This document shows positions 17,836 to 38,885 of a DNA stretch of 64,000 nt, in pieces (the stretch's first letter is position 1; every line of letters starts with the position of its first letter). The translations under genes were made by a program, and so were the position numbers. The stretch comes from Luscinia megarhynchos. Lineage: Eukaryota; Chordata; Aves; Passeriformes; Turdidae. The stretch covers positions 930,001-994,000 of the forward strand of contig CM067591.1 of NCBI GenBank assembly GCA_034336665.1, written 5' to 3'. Below the pieces are notes generated by a model. The model searched no databases and had not been told where the DNA came from. It saw only the letters and a list, made by a program, of their open reading frames with translations.

Positions 17836-20505
17836 ATGAGCCGCCGTGAGCGCGACCCCGGGGCGCCGGGGCGGCTGGCGGCGGCGGCGGCAGCGCGGGG
17901 CGCGGAGCGGGAGGAGCTGGCGGCGCTCAACGACCGCTTCGCCGCTTTCCTGGAGCGGGTCCGGGCGCTGGAACGGCAGAACGAGACTCTCCGTGCCGCC
18001 CTGGGCCGCGCCACCGCCGCCACCGGGCCCCGCACCGGGCTGGTGCAGGGGGAGCTGCGGGGGCTGCGGGAGCGGCTGCAGCGCCTCGGCCGCGACCGGG
18101 ACCGGCTCCAGGCTGAGCGGGACGGGCTCGCCACCGACCTGGCGGCCCTGCGGCAGCGGTGGGCCGGCGGTGGGGCCGTGGGAGGCAGCGGGATGGGGAC
18201 CAAGGATGCGGCGGGATGAGGGATGCGCCGGAATGGGTACTGGGGATGCGCTGGGATGAGGGATGCGCTGGGGTGGGGACTGGAGGATGTGCCGGGGAGC
18301 AGGGAACGCACCGGGGTGAGGGATGTACTGCGGTGGGAATCGGGGATGAGTTATGCACGGGATGAGGACTGGGGAATGTGCCAGGGAGGGACTGGGGAGA
18401 CGCTGGCATGAGGGATATGATGGGATGAGATCTGCACCAGGATGGGGACCGGAGGATGCAGCGGGATGGGGATGGGGAGCCCTGGGGAAGGCGGGGCAGG
18501 GACTGGCGAATTTTCGGGGAAGAGGAGCCCTGGGAAGGGAAACGCTCAGCAGACACTGGGAAAGGCACCCGGGATGCACGGAGGGCACTGGGAGGCGCTG
18601 GGAGCGCTGGGCTCTGCGGAAGGGCGGGGCACTGGGAGGGGCAGGGCAAGGGTGGGGGCACTGGGAGGAAACCGGCGCGAGCGCTGGGACCACCCCATCC
18701 CCTTTCCCCTCCGCTCTGTGTGGAGGGGGCTGCAACAGGAGGCAGGAGGAGGGGGGTCTGCACCCCCGCCCCCACCTCCCTCTCATCCCTTGCTGTCCCC
18801 AGGCTGGAGGACGAGACACAGAAGCGCGAGGATGCCGAGAAGAGCCTGGTGCTGTTCCGCAAGGTGAGGGGACCGGCGGGCCCGTCTCCCCTGCGGTTCC
18901 GAATCCTCATCCCCCTTCACCCCGGGGGGATGCTCCAGGGTCTTCCCGCATCCCCTCCACGCTGCCCTGCAGCTCATCCCGGCCTCTCCCGCAGGACGTG
19001 GACCACGCCACGCTGTCCCGCCTGGAGCTGGAGCGCAAGGTGGAGCTGCTGATGGACGAGATCGGCTTCCTCAAGAAGCTGCACGAGGAGGTGGGGCCGG
19101 GGTGGGACGGGCCGGGGGGACACAGATCAGGTCTTTGTGGCACGAGGTGACGCTCCCGCCCCCGAGCAGGAGCTGCGGGACCTGGAGGTGAGCGCCCCGA
19201 GCCCGGCGGGGCTGGCCGAGGTGGAGGTCTGCAAGCCGGAGCTGACGGCTGCGCTGCGCGAGATCCGCACCCAGTACGAGAGCATCGCCGTCAAGAACCT
19301 GCAGGAAGCCGAGGAGTGGTACAAATCAAAGGTACCCGCGGCTGGGAGGGATTTCGGGGTGGCTGAGCCATCCCAGAGCCCTGACTCGCCCGGCCCGCGC
19401 AGTTTGCCGACCTCTCGGATGCGGCAAACCGGAACCACGAGGCGCTGCGGCTGGCCAAGCAGGAGATGAACGAGTCCCGGCGGCAGATCCAGAGCCTGAC
19501 CTGCGAGGTGGACGGGCTGAAGGGCGTGGTGAGAGCCGGGGAGTGTTTGAGGGGGGGCTGCAAGAACCAGACCCATCCCGGCCCTTTGCAGCCCCTTCTT
19601 CCCCTGCAGAACGAGGCGCTGCAGCGGCAGATGCGGGAGATGGAGGATGAGTTCGGGGAGGAGATCGGGAACTACCAGGATGTGGTGGGGAGGCTGGAGC
19701 AGGAGATCCAGCAGATGAAGGAGGAGATGGCGCGGCACCTGCGCGAGTACCAGGACCTGCTGAACGTCAAGATGGCCCTGGACATCGAGATCGCCACGTA
19801 CCGCAAGCTGCTGGAGGGCGAGGAGAGCCGGTGAGGGCAGCGCGGCGCCTCCCAGGGCCGGCGGGGCAGGTCCCTTGGGTGGGGTCACCCCGGTTATTGT
19901 GGGATTTTCTTGCGAGGAGGCAGCTCCCGCAGGAAAACAAAAGGCTCCCGTGGGAGCTGAGATAAAGGCAAGGCCAGGGGCTGGCGGGATGATGGGGGAG
20001 CTGCCTCCAGCTCTGCTCCAGGTGCCAGCCCCGAGCGCAGCCCCCCGGCTGAGATGGGAGGTGGGTCATGGACTCGAAGGGGTCACTGGCAATGTCCAGG
20101 AGTCCCAGACCCTCCTCATCCTCCTCTCCCCCCCAGGATCACCATCCCCCTGCAGCCCACCACCTCCTTCAGCATGAGAAGCTCAGGTGAGGGACAAGGG
20201 GTCCCCCGCTATGTCTGGGGGTCTTTCCTTGGGGGTAGAGACCGTGTGTGGCTGTGGGTGGTCCCAGGGTGTCTGGGGGGGCATGGGGTGCTGATGACCC
20301 CTCTGTGCCCAGTGCTGGAGCCCCAGCCTGCTGAGAGCTCGGCTCGGAGGATGGTGCTCATCAAAACCATCGAGACACGGGATGGGCAGGTGAGAATTGG
20401 GGGTGCCCTGCCCGGGAGGCCCAACCCTGCCATGGGACTGATCCCCAAATTCTCCTCTTGCAGCAAGTGGTGACAGAGTCGCACAAGGAGCGAGCAGGGA
20501 AGTGA
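17836..20505 (+). CDS. PRPH: Peripherin (type III intermediate filament) with very short head
   Basis: Nine exons: 17836-18158, 18803-18863, 18995-19090, 19170-19331, 19403-19528, 19610-19830, 20137-20186, 20313-20389, 20464-20505. Exons 2-6 are 61, 96, 162, 126 and 221 bp, the type III IF pattern shared with vimentin. The product is 385 aa. The rod starts with the helix-initiation motif [12 protein letters not shown] at residue 31 and ends with the termination motif [13 protein letters not shown] near 328. The tail keeps the peripherin-specific [12 protein letters not shown] and VVTESHKE, then stops earlier than the mammalian tail. The head is only about 26 residues, Ala/Arg-rich, where mammalian peripherin has roughly 95-100 Ser/Arg-rich residues. 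Peripherin forms neuronal filaments, mainly peripheral. Position after TUBA1C matches human. The alternative, another type III IF, is less likely given the tail. Confidence 0.9.
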
Positions 20506-20700
20506 CAGAGAGGAGCTGCTGCCATGGCCCCGACCCCACGGTGGGGGTCTTGCCAAACCCTGCTGCGTCCTGGGCGGGGCATGGAGCAAAGCAGGGGGGC
20601 TGGGAGTGCCCCAATTCCTACTCCTGCTGTCAGCACCACGGGACAACGCTGTGCTGTGTCCCTGTGCCTTTGCAGTGTGTCCCTGTGCCTTCGTCCCCGC

Positions 20701-20735
20701 ACTATTTATCTCTATTTATTGCCTATTTATTATCC
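20701..20735 (+). promoter_or_regulatory. PRPH: AU-rich element cluster in PRPH 3'UTR
   Basis: Three ATTTA pentamers (20704, 20714, 20725) in UATUUAU context, about 200 bp after the stop, in an otherwise GC-rich tract. This is typical of mRNA-destabilising AREs (established for the motif; use here is inferred). No canonical AATAAA follows in the next 700 bp, so the transcript end is uncertain. Confidence 0.5.
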
Positions 20736-20827
20736 TCCCAACCACATTCCCAGCTGTATTTAATATCGAGTGTTCCCCACGCTGCCCTGGGGCCGGGGGG
20801 CGGTCCCGGCTCCCTTCCTGCCACCAG

Positions 20828-21240
20828 AGCTGGCACCGGCTGCCCTCGGGGTCCGGTGACATCCAAGCGCTGTCCCCTCTGGTGTCACTGCCCTGGGGAG
20901 TGGGGCAGAAAGGGAGGCAGCGCCCCGCTGTGGGGGGATCTGCGTCTCCAAGGTACTACTCTTAATTTGGGGGGGGGTCTCGCCTTCCCTCTCGTCACTG
21001 AAACCGGCATCAGCTGACCCCGGGGTGGGCGGATCCCAAGCTCTGTCCCCTCTGGTGTCACTGCCCTGGGGAGTGGGGCAGAAAAGGAAGCAGCGCCCCG
21101 CTGTGGGGGGGATCTGCGTCCCCAGGGCCCCTCTCCATCACACCACTCCCATTTTGGGGGGGGGGGGTCTCACCTCCCCTCCCATCACTGGAACACCCAA
21201 GACCTCCTCTGGTGTCACCGCCTCGGGGAGGGACGCAGGA
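20828..21240 (+). repeat. Tandem duplication, ~172-bp unit, about 2.5 copies
   Basis: The segment containing CTCTGGTGTCACTGCCCTGG and a GCAGCGCCCCGCTGTGGGG block occurs near 20877-20940 and again near 21049-21112, with a shorter third copy of the first block near 21206. It lies between the convergent PRPH and GLI1 genes. Confidence 0.8.
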
Positions 21241-21439
21241 AGGAGCCTCAACCCCGCTCCCTCCCGGGACCCCGCGGCTTCCAGAGGAGCCGGAGGGCTC
21301 CAGGCTCACGGAGTGTCCGCTCCGATCGGGATCGGCGCTCCCGAATCACCGCGGGACCGGAGCGGGACCGGAGCGGCCCCACCGCGCTCATTCCTCACCG
21401 GCACCGCCAGGGGGCGCCACCGGCCCGACCCGATCGCTG

Positions 21440-22095
21440 CCGCGCCTTAATTACGTATTAATTGCGTATTAATTACGGGTTAATTACAGCGTGATGAAAC
21501 CCTGGGAGTGCGGGAAACACCCTGATTTCTATAATTACGTTATTTTAAGCTTTTTTTTTCATGATTACTTCCGTTACTTCAAGCAAATTATGCAGAATTG
21601 CCTCCATGCAAAATTTGCGTGTTAGTTTTGATATTTTAAGCAAATTTTTGCACTTTTTCATGATTTTCAGCACTTTTCGCGTCGCTGATCGAATTGTTTA
21701 AAGCAAATTTTGCACAACTGGTTTTTTAAACAGATCTTGCACACATAGTTGCAGTATTTAAGCAAATGTTGCACTATTGCATTTCAAGTGTTTTTTGCAT
21801 CAATTGGGTTAAGTACTTTTTTGCATTATTGTGTTATAGCAAATTATTAAAAATTGGCTAATTTCATGGAATTTTGGCATCATTAATTGCATTATTTTAT
21901 GCAATTTTCGCACCAATAATTACATGAATAAAACAATATAAAATCGCATTATTTTAAGCCTTTTTTTCCTGATTAATTATGTCACCTTAGCTCATTTTTT
22001 GCTTGGAAATTCAATTATTTTAACCGATTTTTGGCATCATGGATAGCATTATTTTAAGCCGCTTGCATTATTTGAAGCGCTAATTGCGATATCGT
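21440..22095. repeat. AT-rich satellite-like island, ~60-bp degenerate unit
   Basis: Abruptly AT-rich, in contrast to the GC-rich flanks. Words such as TTTTAAGCAAATTTTTGCA recur near 21576, 21633, 21696, 21757, 21832 and 21893 (spacing about 57-75 bp), with GCATTATTTTAAGC variants later. No coding potential. It separates the PRPH block from the GLI1 block. Confidence 0.75.
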
Positions 22096-22239
22096 TGACT
22101 CTGGGTCACGGCAACACCGCAGGAACAGCCCCGGATCCCTGATCGAGGGCGGGGGAGCTGCTGCTCGAAGTTTTGGTCATAGAGGACCAAGGAGTGTCCA
22201 GGGGTGACAAACACACAGTCCCAGTCCCCTGAGAAAGGG

Positions 22240-22245
22240 TTTAAT
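22240..22245 (-). terminator. GLI1: Polyadenylation signal of GLI1
   Basis: ATTAAA on the minus strand, about 410 bp beyond the GLI1 stop; no better candidate lies between. It defines the probable GLI1 3' end, convergent with PRPH. Confidence 0.55.
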
Positions 22246-22653
22246 GGGGGGAGGGGGGTGGCACTGCTGGTGCTCTCACAGACAGAAGGTTTGGGGGGAC
22301 AGACGGACACACAGACAGGTATGAACACTATGTACAGGCACCCCCCCGCCCCTCCTCTGGGGATCTGGAGCAGGGCTGGGGGCGCTTGCAGTCCTGCCAC
22401 ACTGGGATTGGGGCTGGGGGGGCACTGGGAGCACTGGGATGGGGCCGGGGGCTCTTTGGTTTCGGCGTTGGGGCTGCGCGGGGGAGAGTGGGAAGGTCCC
22501 AGTCAAACCAGTTCCCCACACCAGAGGTCACCTGGAGGGTTGGGGCCGTGTCTGGGACCCCCCTGACGGAGGGGGTACAAACCTGGGTGTGAGGACAATT
22601 CCCAGCTGTGCCCCCCTCCGCAGAGGTGCCCACCTGAGGACGGGCACCCCCCG

Positions 22654-32816
<10,163 letters not shown>

Positions 32817-32888
32817 GTCTCGGAGGGGCCCGGGGGGTGTCTCAGGGGCACATCGGGGGGGCGGCGGGGCCCGGGGGTGCGGGGGGAC
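32817..32888 (-). other. GLI1: GLI1 5'UTR part of exon 2 with acceptor
   Basis: On the minus strand a CCCCCCCACAG acceptor ends at 32889, 73 bp upstream of the ATG, suggesting that the coding start lies in a second exon and that a non-coding exon 1 is further upstream, as in mammalian GLI1. The upstream exon is not located with certainty (see 42100-43500). Confidence 0.5.
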
Positions 32889-32984
32889 CTGTGGGGGGGA
32901 GGGATGGGGAGAGGTTGGGTGCGGCCGCCAGGGGGCGCCACAGCTCGCGGGACCCCGCGCCCCGCGACGGGATTTAAATTAAAA

Positions 32985-33222
32985 TTACAGAGATTTGGGG
33001 ATATTGGGAAGACATTCCTCCCTGGGAGGGTGGGGAGGTGCTGGCACAGCGTGCCCAGAGAAGTTGTGGCCGCCTCTGGAATTTTGGAAGTGTCCAAGGC
33101 CAGGCTGGGCAGGGCTTGGAGCAGCCTGGGACAGTGGAAGGTGTCCCTGCCCATGGTGAGGGGTCGGAACGTGATTTTAAGGTTCCTTCCAACTATTCTG
33201 GGGTTGTATGAAATGGAAAAGC
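32985..33222 (+). mobile_element. CR1 LINE 3' fragment
   Basis: Forward CR1 3' end: GTGTCCAAGGCCAGGCTGGG, CTTGGAGCAGCCTGGGACAG, GGAAGGTGTCCCTGCCCATG and TTTAAGGTTCCTTCCAACTA. Lies just upstream of the GLI1 coding start. Confidence 0.88.
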
Positions 33223-34335
33223 GAGGCACAGCCGGAGCTGGCTCCCTGCTCCTCCCTTCCCAGGGATTCTGCAGCATCTGCAGGTCCCACCCAGCCCTGC
33301 CGTGCCCGTGGGTCCCCACCCTGCCCGCGGGTCCCCACCCTGCCCCGTTCCACCCACGGGGCTCAGCCCAGCCCCCCGTCGATCCCTGCCTGTGGGGTCC
33401 TGCCCTGAGCCCGCTCCCGCCCCCACCCAGGGGGGTTCTGCCCCCGACCCACCCCATCCTGCCCCCCACTCCATCCCACCCACGCTCCTTGTCCTGCCCC
33501 CAGCTCCATCTCCATCCAGCGTCACCATCCTGCGCCCATCCATTCCCGCCCCCGGGCCCTGTCGTGTCCCCAGGGCCCCGAGCGCTGACATGAGGAGCAG
33601 GAGAAGCCACCACAGGACGAGGCAGATGTGGGTGGCACTGGGAACAAGGGCTCCTGCCCACTCAGCTTCCCGCTTTGAGACGCGGGGAATCGCCCCAAAC
33701 AAGGGGTCTGGGGGAGTGGGAGCCCCTCACCCCGCTGGGAAAAGCGCTGGGCTGCGTTTGGAGCCGGGGGGGCGAGGGGGGCAGCAATTCTTCCGCATGA
33801 GTTGCCCCTTTGAAAGCTCGTCTAGGGGCTTTGTGAGAGTGTCAGGCAGGAAGAATGGAGGGGGGGGCAGCGGGGCAGGCAGAGGGGAGGGGGCTGCCCA
33901 GGAAGGTGGTGGAACTGGGGGGGAAAGGGGAAAAGGAGACGAGGAGGAAACAGGGGGCAGGGAAGGGGGCTCTCACCTGCCCCCTGGGCCTCGCAGGAGA
34001 GTTTGGGGAAACCTCCCACCTGTCCTCACCCTGCCAGGGCTAACCAGGTTTGCAGGCCCCTCCCCTAAAGGCCCCTGAAGGTTCTGGGGTGACCCCAGCC
34101 CCCCAACACTCTGCACACAAATGCACACGGGGAGACACGAGCAGAGAGCTGCACGAGCGCCTGGGAGGTGATGGGGGGCTGGGATTCAGCAACCCCCCCT
34201 CCCCCTCCCCACAACCATCACCTGAGACCCCGGGTTGCCCTGGTGACCACCAGCCCCGTCCCCCTGCTCTGGGCAGCCCCTGGAGCACGGGGGGCTCACA
34301 CACCTGCACAGTGAGCACCTGGTCACACGGCAGCA
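33223..34335. other. GC-rich region upstream of GLI1
   Basis: A short degenerate repeat of GTCCCCACCCTGCCC near 33310-33350, otherwise unique sequence. I see no supported exon. Confidence 0.4.
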
Positions 34336-34339
34336 GCAC

Positions 34340-36190
34340 AGGCAGGGGCACAGGACACACACAGAGAGTCACACAGAGCTCTGAGTGCACAGGGAGAGTC
34401 ACACACAGAGCTGTGAGTGTGCACAGGGGGAGTCACACACAGAGCTGTGTGTGCACAGGGGGAGTCACACACAGAGCTCTGAGTGCACAGGGGGAGTCAC
34501 ACACAGAGCTGTGAGTGTGCACAGGGAGAGTCACACACAGAGCTCTGAGTGCACAGGGCACAGGGAGAGTCACACACAGAGCTGTGTGTGCACAGGGCAC
34601 ATGGAGAATTACACACAGAGCACACAGGGAATCACACACAGAGCTCTGAGTGCACAGGGCACGGGGAGAGTCACACACAGAGCTCGGGGAGAGTCACACA
34701 GAGCTCTGAGTGCACAGGTGAACACATAAAGCACACAGAGAATCACACACAGAGCACATGAAAAATCACACACAGAGCTGTGCGTGCACAGGTAAACACA
34801 GAGCACACAGAGAATCACACACAGAGAATCACACAGCTCTGCATGTACAGGGCACAGGGAGAATCACACACAGGGCACATGGAGAGTCACCCACAGAGCT
34901 GTGTGTGCACAGGTAAATACACAGAGCACACAGAGAATCACCCACAGAGCTCTCCATGTTCACGTAAACACACAGAGCACACAGAGAATCACCCACAGAA
35001 CTCTCCATGCACAGGCAAACACACAGAGCACACAGAGAATCATCCACAGAACTCTCCATGTTCAGGTAAACATACAGAGCACATGGAGAATCACACACAG
35101 AACTCTCCATGCACAGGTAAACACAGAACACAGAGAGAATCACACACAGAGCTCTGAGTGCACAGGTAAACACACAGAGCACATGGAGATCACACACAGA
35201 GCACACAGGGAATCACAGGGCACAGGGAGAATCACACACAGAACTCTCCATGCACAGGTGAACACTCAGAGCCCATGGAAAATCACACAGAGAGCACACA
35301 GGGAATCACACAGAGCTCTGAGTGCACAGGGCACATGGAGAATTACACACAGAGCTGTGTGTGCACAGGGCACGGGGAGAATTGCACACAGAGCTCTGTG
35401 CACAGGTAAACACATAAAGCACACAGAATTACACACAGAGCACAGGGAGAGTCACACACAGAGCTGTGCGTGCACAGGGCACACAGAGAATCACCCACAG
35501 AGCTCTGTGTGCACAGGGCACATGGAGAATCACACACAGAGCAGAGGGAGAATCACACACAGAGCTCTGAGTGCACAGGTAAACACAGAGCACACAGAGA
35601 ATCACACACAGAGCTGTGTGTGCACAGGGCACAGGGAGAATCACCCACAGAGCTCTGTGTGCACAGGTGAACACACAGAGCACACAGAGAATCACCCACA
35701 GAGCTGTGTGTGCACAGGTAAGCACAGAGCACACAGGGAATCATACAGAGCTCTGAGTGCACAGGGCACATGGAGAATCACACACAGAGCTCTGCATGCA
35801 CAGGCAAACACAGAGCACATGGAGAATCACACACAGAGCACACAGGAATCACACAGAGCTCTGAGTGCACAGGGCACATGGAGAATCACCCACAGAGCTG
35901 TGTGTGCACAGGTAAACACATAAAGCACACAGAATCACACACAGAGCACATGGAGAGTCACACACAGAGCTGTGTGTGCACCGGTAAATACACAGAGCAC
36001 ACAGAGAATCACCCACAGAACTCTCCATGCACAGGTGAACACATAAAGCACACAGAATCACACAGAGAGCACACAGGGAATCACACACAGAGCACGGGGA
36101 GAGTCACACAGAGCTCTGAGTGCACAGGGCACATGGAGAATCACACACAGAACTCTCCATGCACAGGTGAACACTCAGAGCACACGGAGA
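34340..36190. repeat. ~1.85-kb complex minisatellite (ACACACAGAGCTCTGAGTGC)
   Basis: Higher-order array of short modules: CACACACAGAGC, TCTGAGTGCACAGG, GCACATGGAGAATC, GTAAACACA. Composite units run about 45-60 bp. Frames on both strands stay open for hundreds of residues purely because of the repeat. Lies in the probable first GLI1 intron or upstream region. Confidence 0.92.
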
Positions 36191-36195
36191 GTCAC

Positions 36196-36305
36196 AGGAC
36201 GGGCTGGCAGAGATCTTAAAGCTCATCCTGCTCCACCTTCCACTAGCCCAGGTTGCTCCAAGCCCTGTCCAAACTGGCCTGGACCATTTCCAGGCTTCCA
36301 CACGT
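36196..36305 (-). mobile_element. Short CR1 3' fragment
   Basis: Reverse-oriented CR1: CTTAAAGCTCATCCTGCTCC, CCACTAGCCCAGGTTGCTCC, GGCCTGGACCATTTCCAGGC. Abuts the end of the 34340-36190 array. Confidence 0.8.
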
Positions 36306-37280
36306 GTGCCCAGCGTGTCACTGCACATGTGGAACACACGGGTACAGCACAGGTCGCAACCACCCCGGAGTTTTCACACCACCTCCCTGCCCGCGGCTGT
36401 GCCCCCCTCTTTCCCCCTGCGCCAGCTACCCAGGGGCAGCAGGAACAGGAGGGTCCCCCCGCGCCGAGGCTGCAGGTGGGGAGGGGCTGGATGAGCGGAG
36501 AAATGCCAGGTGGGTGCCAGGTGGCATTTCCCCGATCCCCCACATCCCACCTCGGAGCACCAAAAAAAAACCCAAAAAACCACCGCTCCCAACCACAGGA
36601 TGCTCCCCCCAAGCCACGGGGTCCACAGGGGCTCCCCAAAGCTCGGCGGCCCCCCGAGCCCAGCGGGCTGGAGCGCTGCGAGCCGGTGGGAGGCGATGGG
36701 AAGCCACGGGAAGCAATGGGAACCATCCGGCGTCTCGCCCACCGCCGCGCTCGCCTCCCCCGCCGGCCGCACACCGCCGGCCCACCCAAGTCGCAGCCTT
36801 TGGGCATAAATTTGAGAGCCAGGCGCAGGCGGGATGAGGGGAATCTTCCCTCGCTCTGCTCCTGCCAAGAAACTCAAACTGAAACACATTCCTGCTCCTC
36901 TCTGCCAAGAAAACCAGGAGCGCAGCCAGCGGCGGGAGCGCTCGGAGCAGCGCCGGCTCCAGACGCCGAAACGCGGAGCGGGAGGGGGGTCAGGGCTGGC
37001 CGCCCCCCTCCCCCCCCAGCTCCTCGCCTTTTATTTCCTGCAAACACATCTAAAATCTGTCATCTGGCTCCAGTTTCCTGAGGACACTGGGGAACGGGGC
37101 CGGGGAGAGAGAGGGAAGGGGATGGAGGGGAAGGCAAGAGAAAGGGGGTGGAGGGGGGTTTGGGGGGTGGGATGGTGACACCGAGAGGGGTGGGGGCAGA
37201 GAGACCCCAACCCCAGCAGCGATGGGTGGCTGGGCAGGGATGGGAAGGTGGGAGACCACAAGAGGAGGAGGAGGAGGCTG
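36306..37280. other. GC-rich region with CpG-dense patch 36600-37020
   Basis: No supported exon. The CpG-dense patch may be regulatory for GLI1; a palindromic or core promoter element with a first exon is not evident. Confidence 0.35.
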
Positions 37281-37284
37281 CAGC

Positions 37285-37515
37285 ACCCACGATGGGGCAG
37301 ATCCCCCCCGGCTGCCCCCCACACCCTGGGCAGGACAGACCCCTCTCCAACACCCCCACAACACTGCAGACCCCCCTCGGCTCCCCCCCCAAAGCCCCTG
37401 GGCAGGACAGACCCCCTCTCCAGCACCCCCAACTGCAGACCCCCCCGGCTGCCCCCCCACACCCTGGGCAGGACAGACCCCCTCTCCAGCACCCCCCAAC
37501 ACTGCAGACCCCCCA
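37285..37515. repeat. ~60-bp minisatellite, about four copies
   Basis: Units carry CACCCTGGGCAGGACAGACC, CTCTCCAGCACCCCC and ACTGCAGACCCCC blocks. Confidence 0.85.
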
Positions 37516-38089
37516 CTCCCGACCCCCACGTGCCCCAAAAACTCTCCCGCTCCCCCAAACCCGCAGCCGTGGGTGCGGCTCCCACCCAGCCCAGCCCCCC
37601 GGGGGGTCGGGGGGTCCCTGTGCCCCCCAGCCCCGGCAGGGTTAAGCAGCCCGGAGCCCCACTGCGGAGGAATGTGATGTCAGGGCTGGATTAGCCCCCG
37701 CCATCCGCAGCCGGGCCGCGCTGAGCTGTGTGTGGCACAATCCATCACCCGCCGGCACAGCCCCCGGCGTGGGGGGCCGGGGGGGCTCGGGGGGGCTCGG
37801 GGCTGCTGTCAGCGCCTGGCTGAACACACGTGTTCCCTGCGTGTTTGCGTGTGTGCGTGGGGATTTGGGTTGGCGTGGGAGTGGTTTTTTTTTGGGGGAC
37901 GGCGTTGGGGCGGTGACACCGGTGGGTGCTGGGAGTGGAGACACCCGAAAATCGACAGGAGACACCCCAAAAGGAATGTGGGGACACGGGGATGTCCGTG
38001 TGTCCGTGTCCGCAGACGTGCGGGGTGTGGGGAGCTGCAGCAGCTGATGGGGTCACCCCAAATCCTCACTCGGAGCAGCGAGGGAGGGC

Positions 38090-38157
38090 CCGAGCAGAGG
38101 GAGCAGAGGGAGCAGAGGGAGCAGAGGGAGCAGAGGGAGCAGAGGGAGCAGAGGGAC
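38090..38157. repeat. 9-bp repeat (GAGCAGAGG)n
   Basis: About seven near-perfect units. Confidence 0.95.
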
Positions 38158-38324
38158 GGGCGCGGGGCTGTGACACGGGACACACCCTGTGCTCCTTTTA
38201 TCGGGAGAGCCGCGTCTGCTCCGGGACAGGCAAACCCCAAATCCCAACCCCGACCCGAAACCTGGGCTGCGAAGCTAAACCAGGGTCTGCCAGGAGCCAG
38301 TGCTGCCCTGTGCCAGCGGCGTTG

Positions 38325-38885
38325 GGGACACGGGGACACATCCCAGCAGTGTTGGGGACATGGGGACACATCCCAGCAGGCACTGGGGACACAGGGATAC
38401 ATCCCAGCGGCACTGGGGACACGGGGACACATCCCAGCAGGGTTGGGGACATGGGGACACATCCCAGCAGCATTAGGGACACATCCCAGCAGCGTTGGGG
38501 ACATGGGGACACATCCCAGCTGCACTGGGGACACATCCCAGCGGCACTGGGGACACATCCCAGCGGCACTGGGGACACGGGGACACATCCCAGCAGCGTT
38601 GGGGACACGGGGACACAGTTCCCAGCAACATTGGGGACATGGGGACACATCCCAGCAGCGTTGGGGACATGGGGACAGTTCCCAGCAGCGTTGGGGACAT
38701 GGGGACACATCCCAGCTGCATTTGGGACATGGGGACACATCCCAGCAGCGTTGGGGACATGGGGACAGTTCCCAGCAACATTGGGGACATGGGGACACAT
38801 CCCAGCTGAACTGGGACATGGGGACACATCCCAGGTGCATTGGGGACACATCCCAGCAGCGTTGGGGACACGGGGACAGCTCCCA
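38325..38885. repeat. ~30-bp minisatellite (CCCAGCAGCGTTGGGGACAC)
   Basis: About 20 units joining CCCAGCAGCGTTGGGGACA with GGGGACACAT or GGGGACAGTT, with shortened variants lacking the second half. The longest frames through it (for example 37732-39111) are repeat artefacts. Confidence 0.92.

Noticed and set aside
34780..35923. Long histidine/threonine-rich open frames on both strands
   Set aside because: Pure translations of the composite array at 34340-36190.
36840..36905. Interferon-response-element-like GAAACTCAAACTGAAACA word
   Set aside because: A single match with no promoter context; not enough to call a regulatory site.
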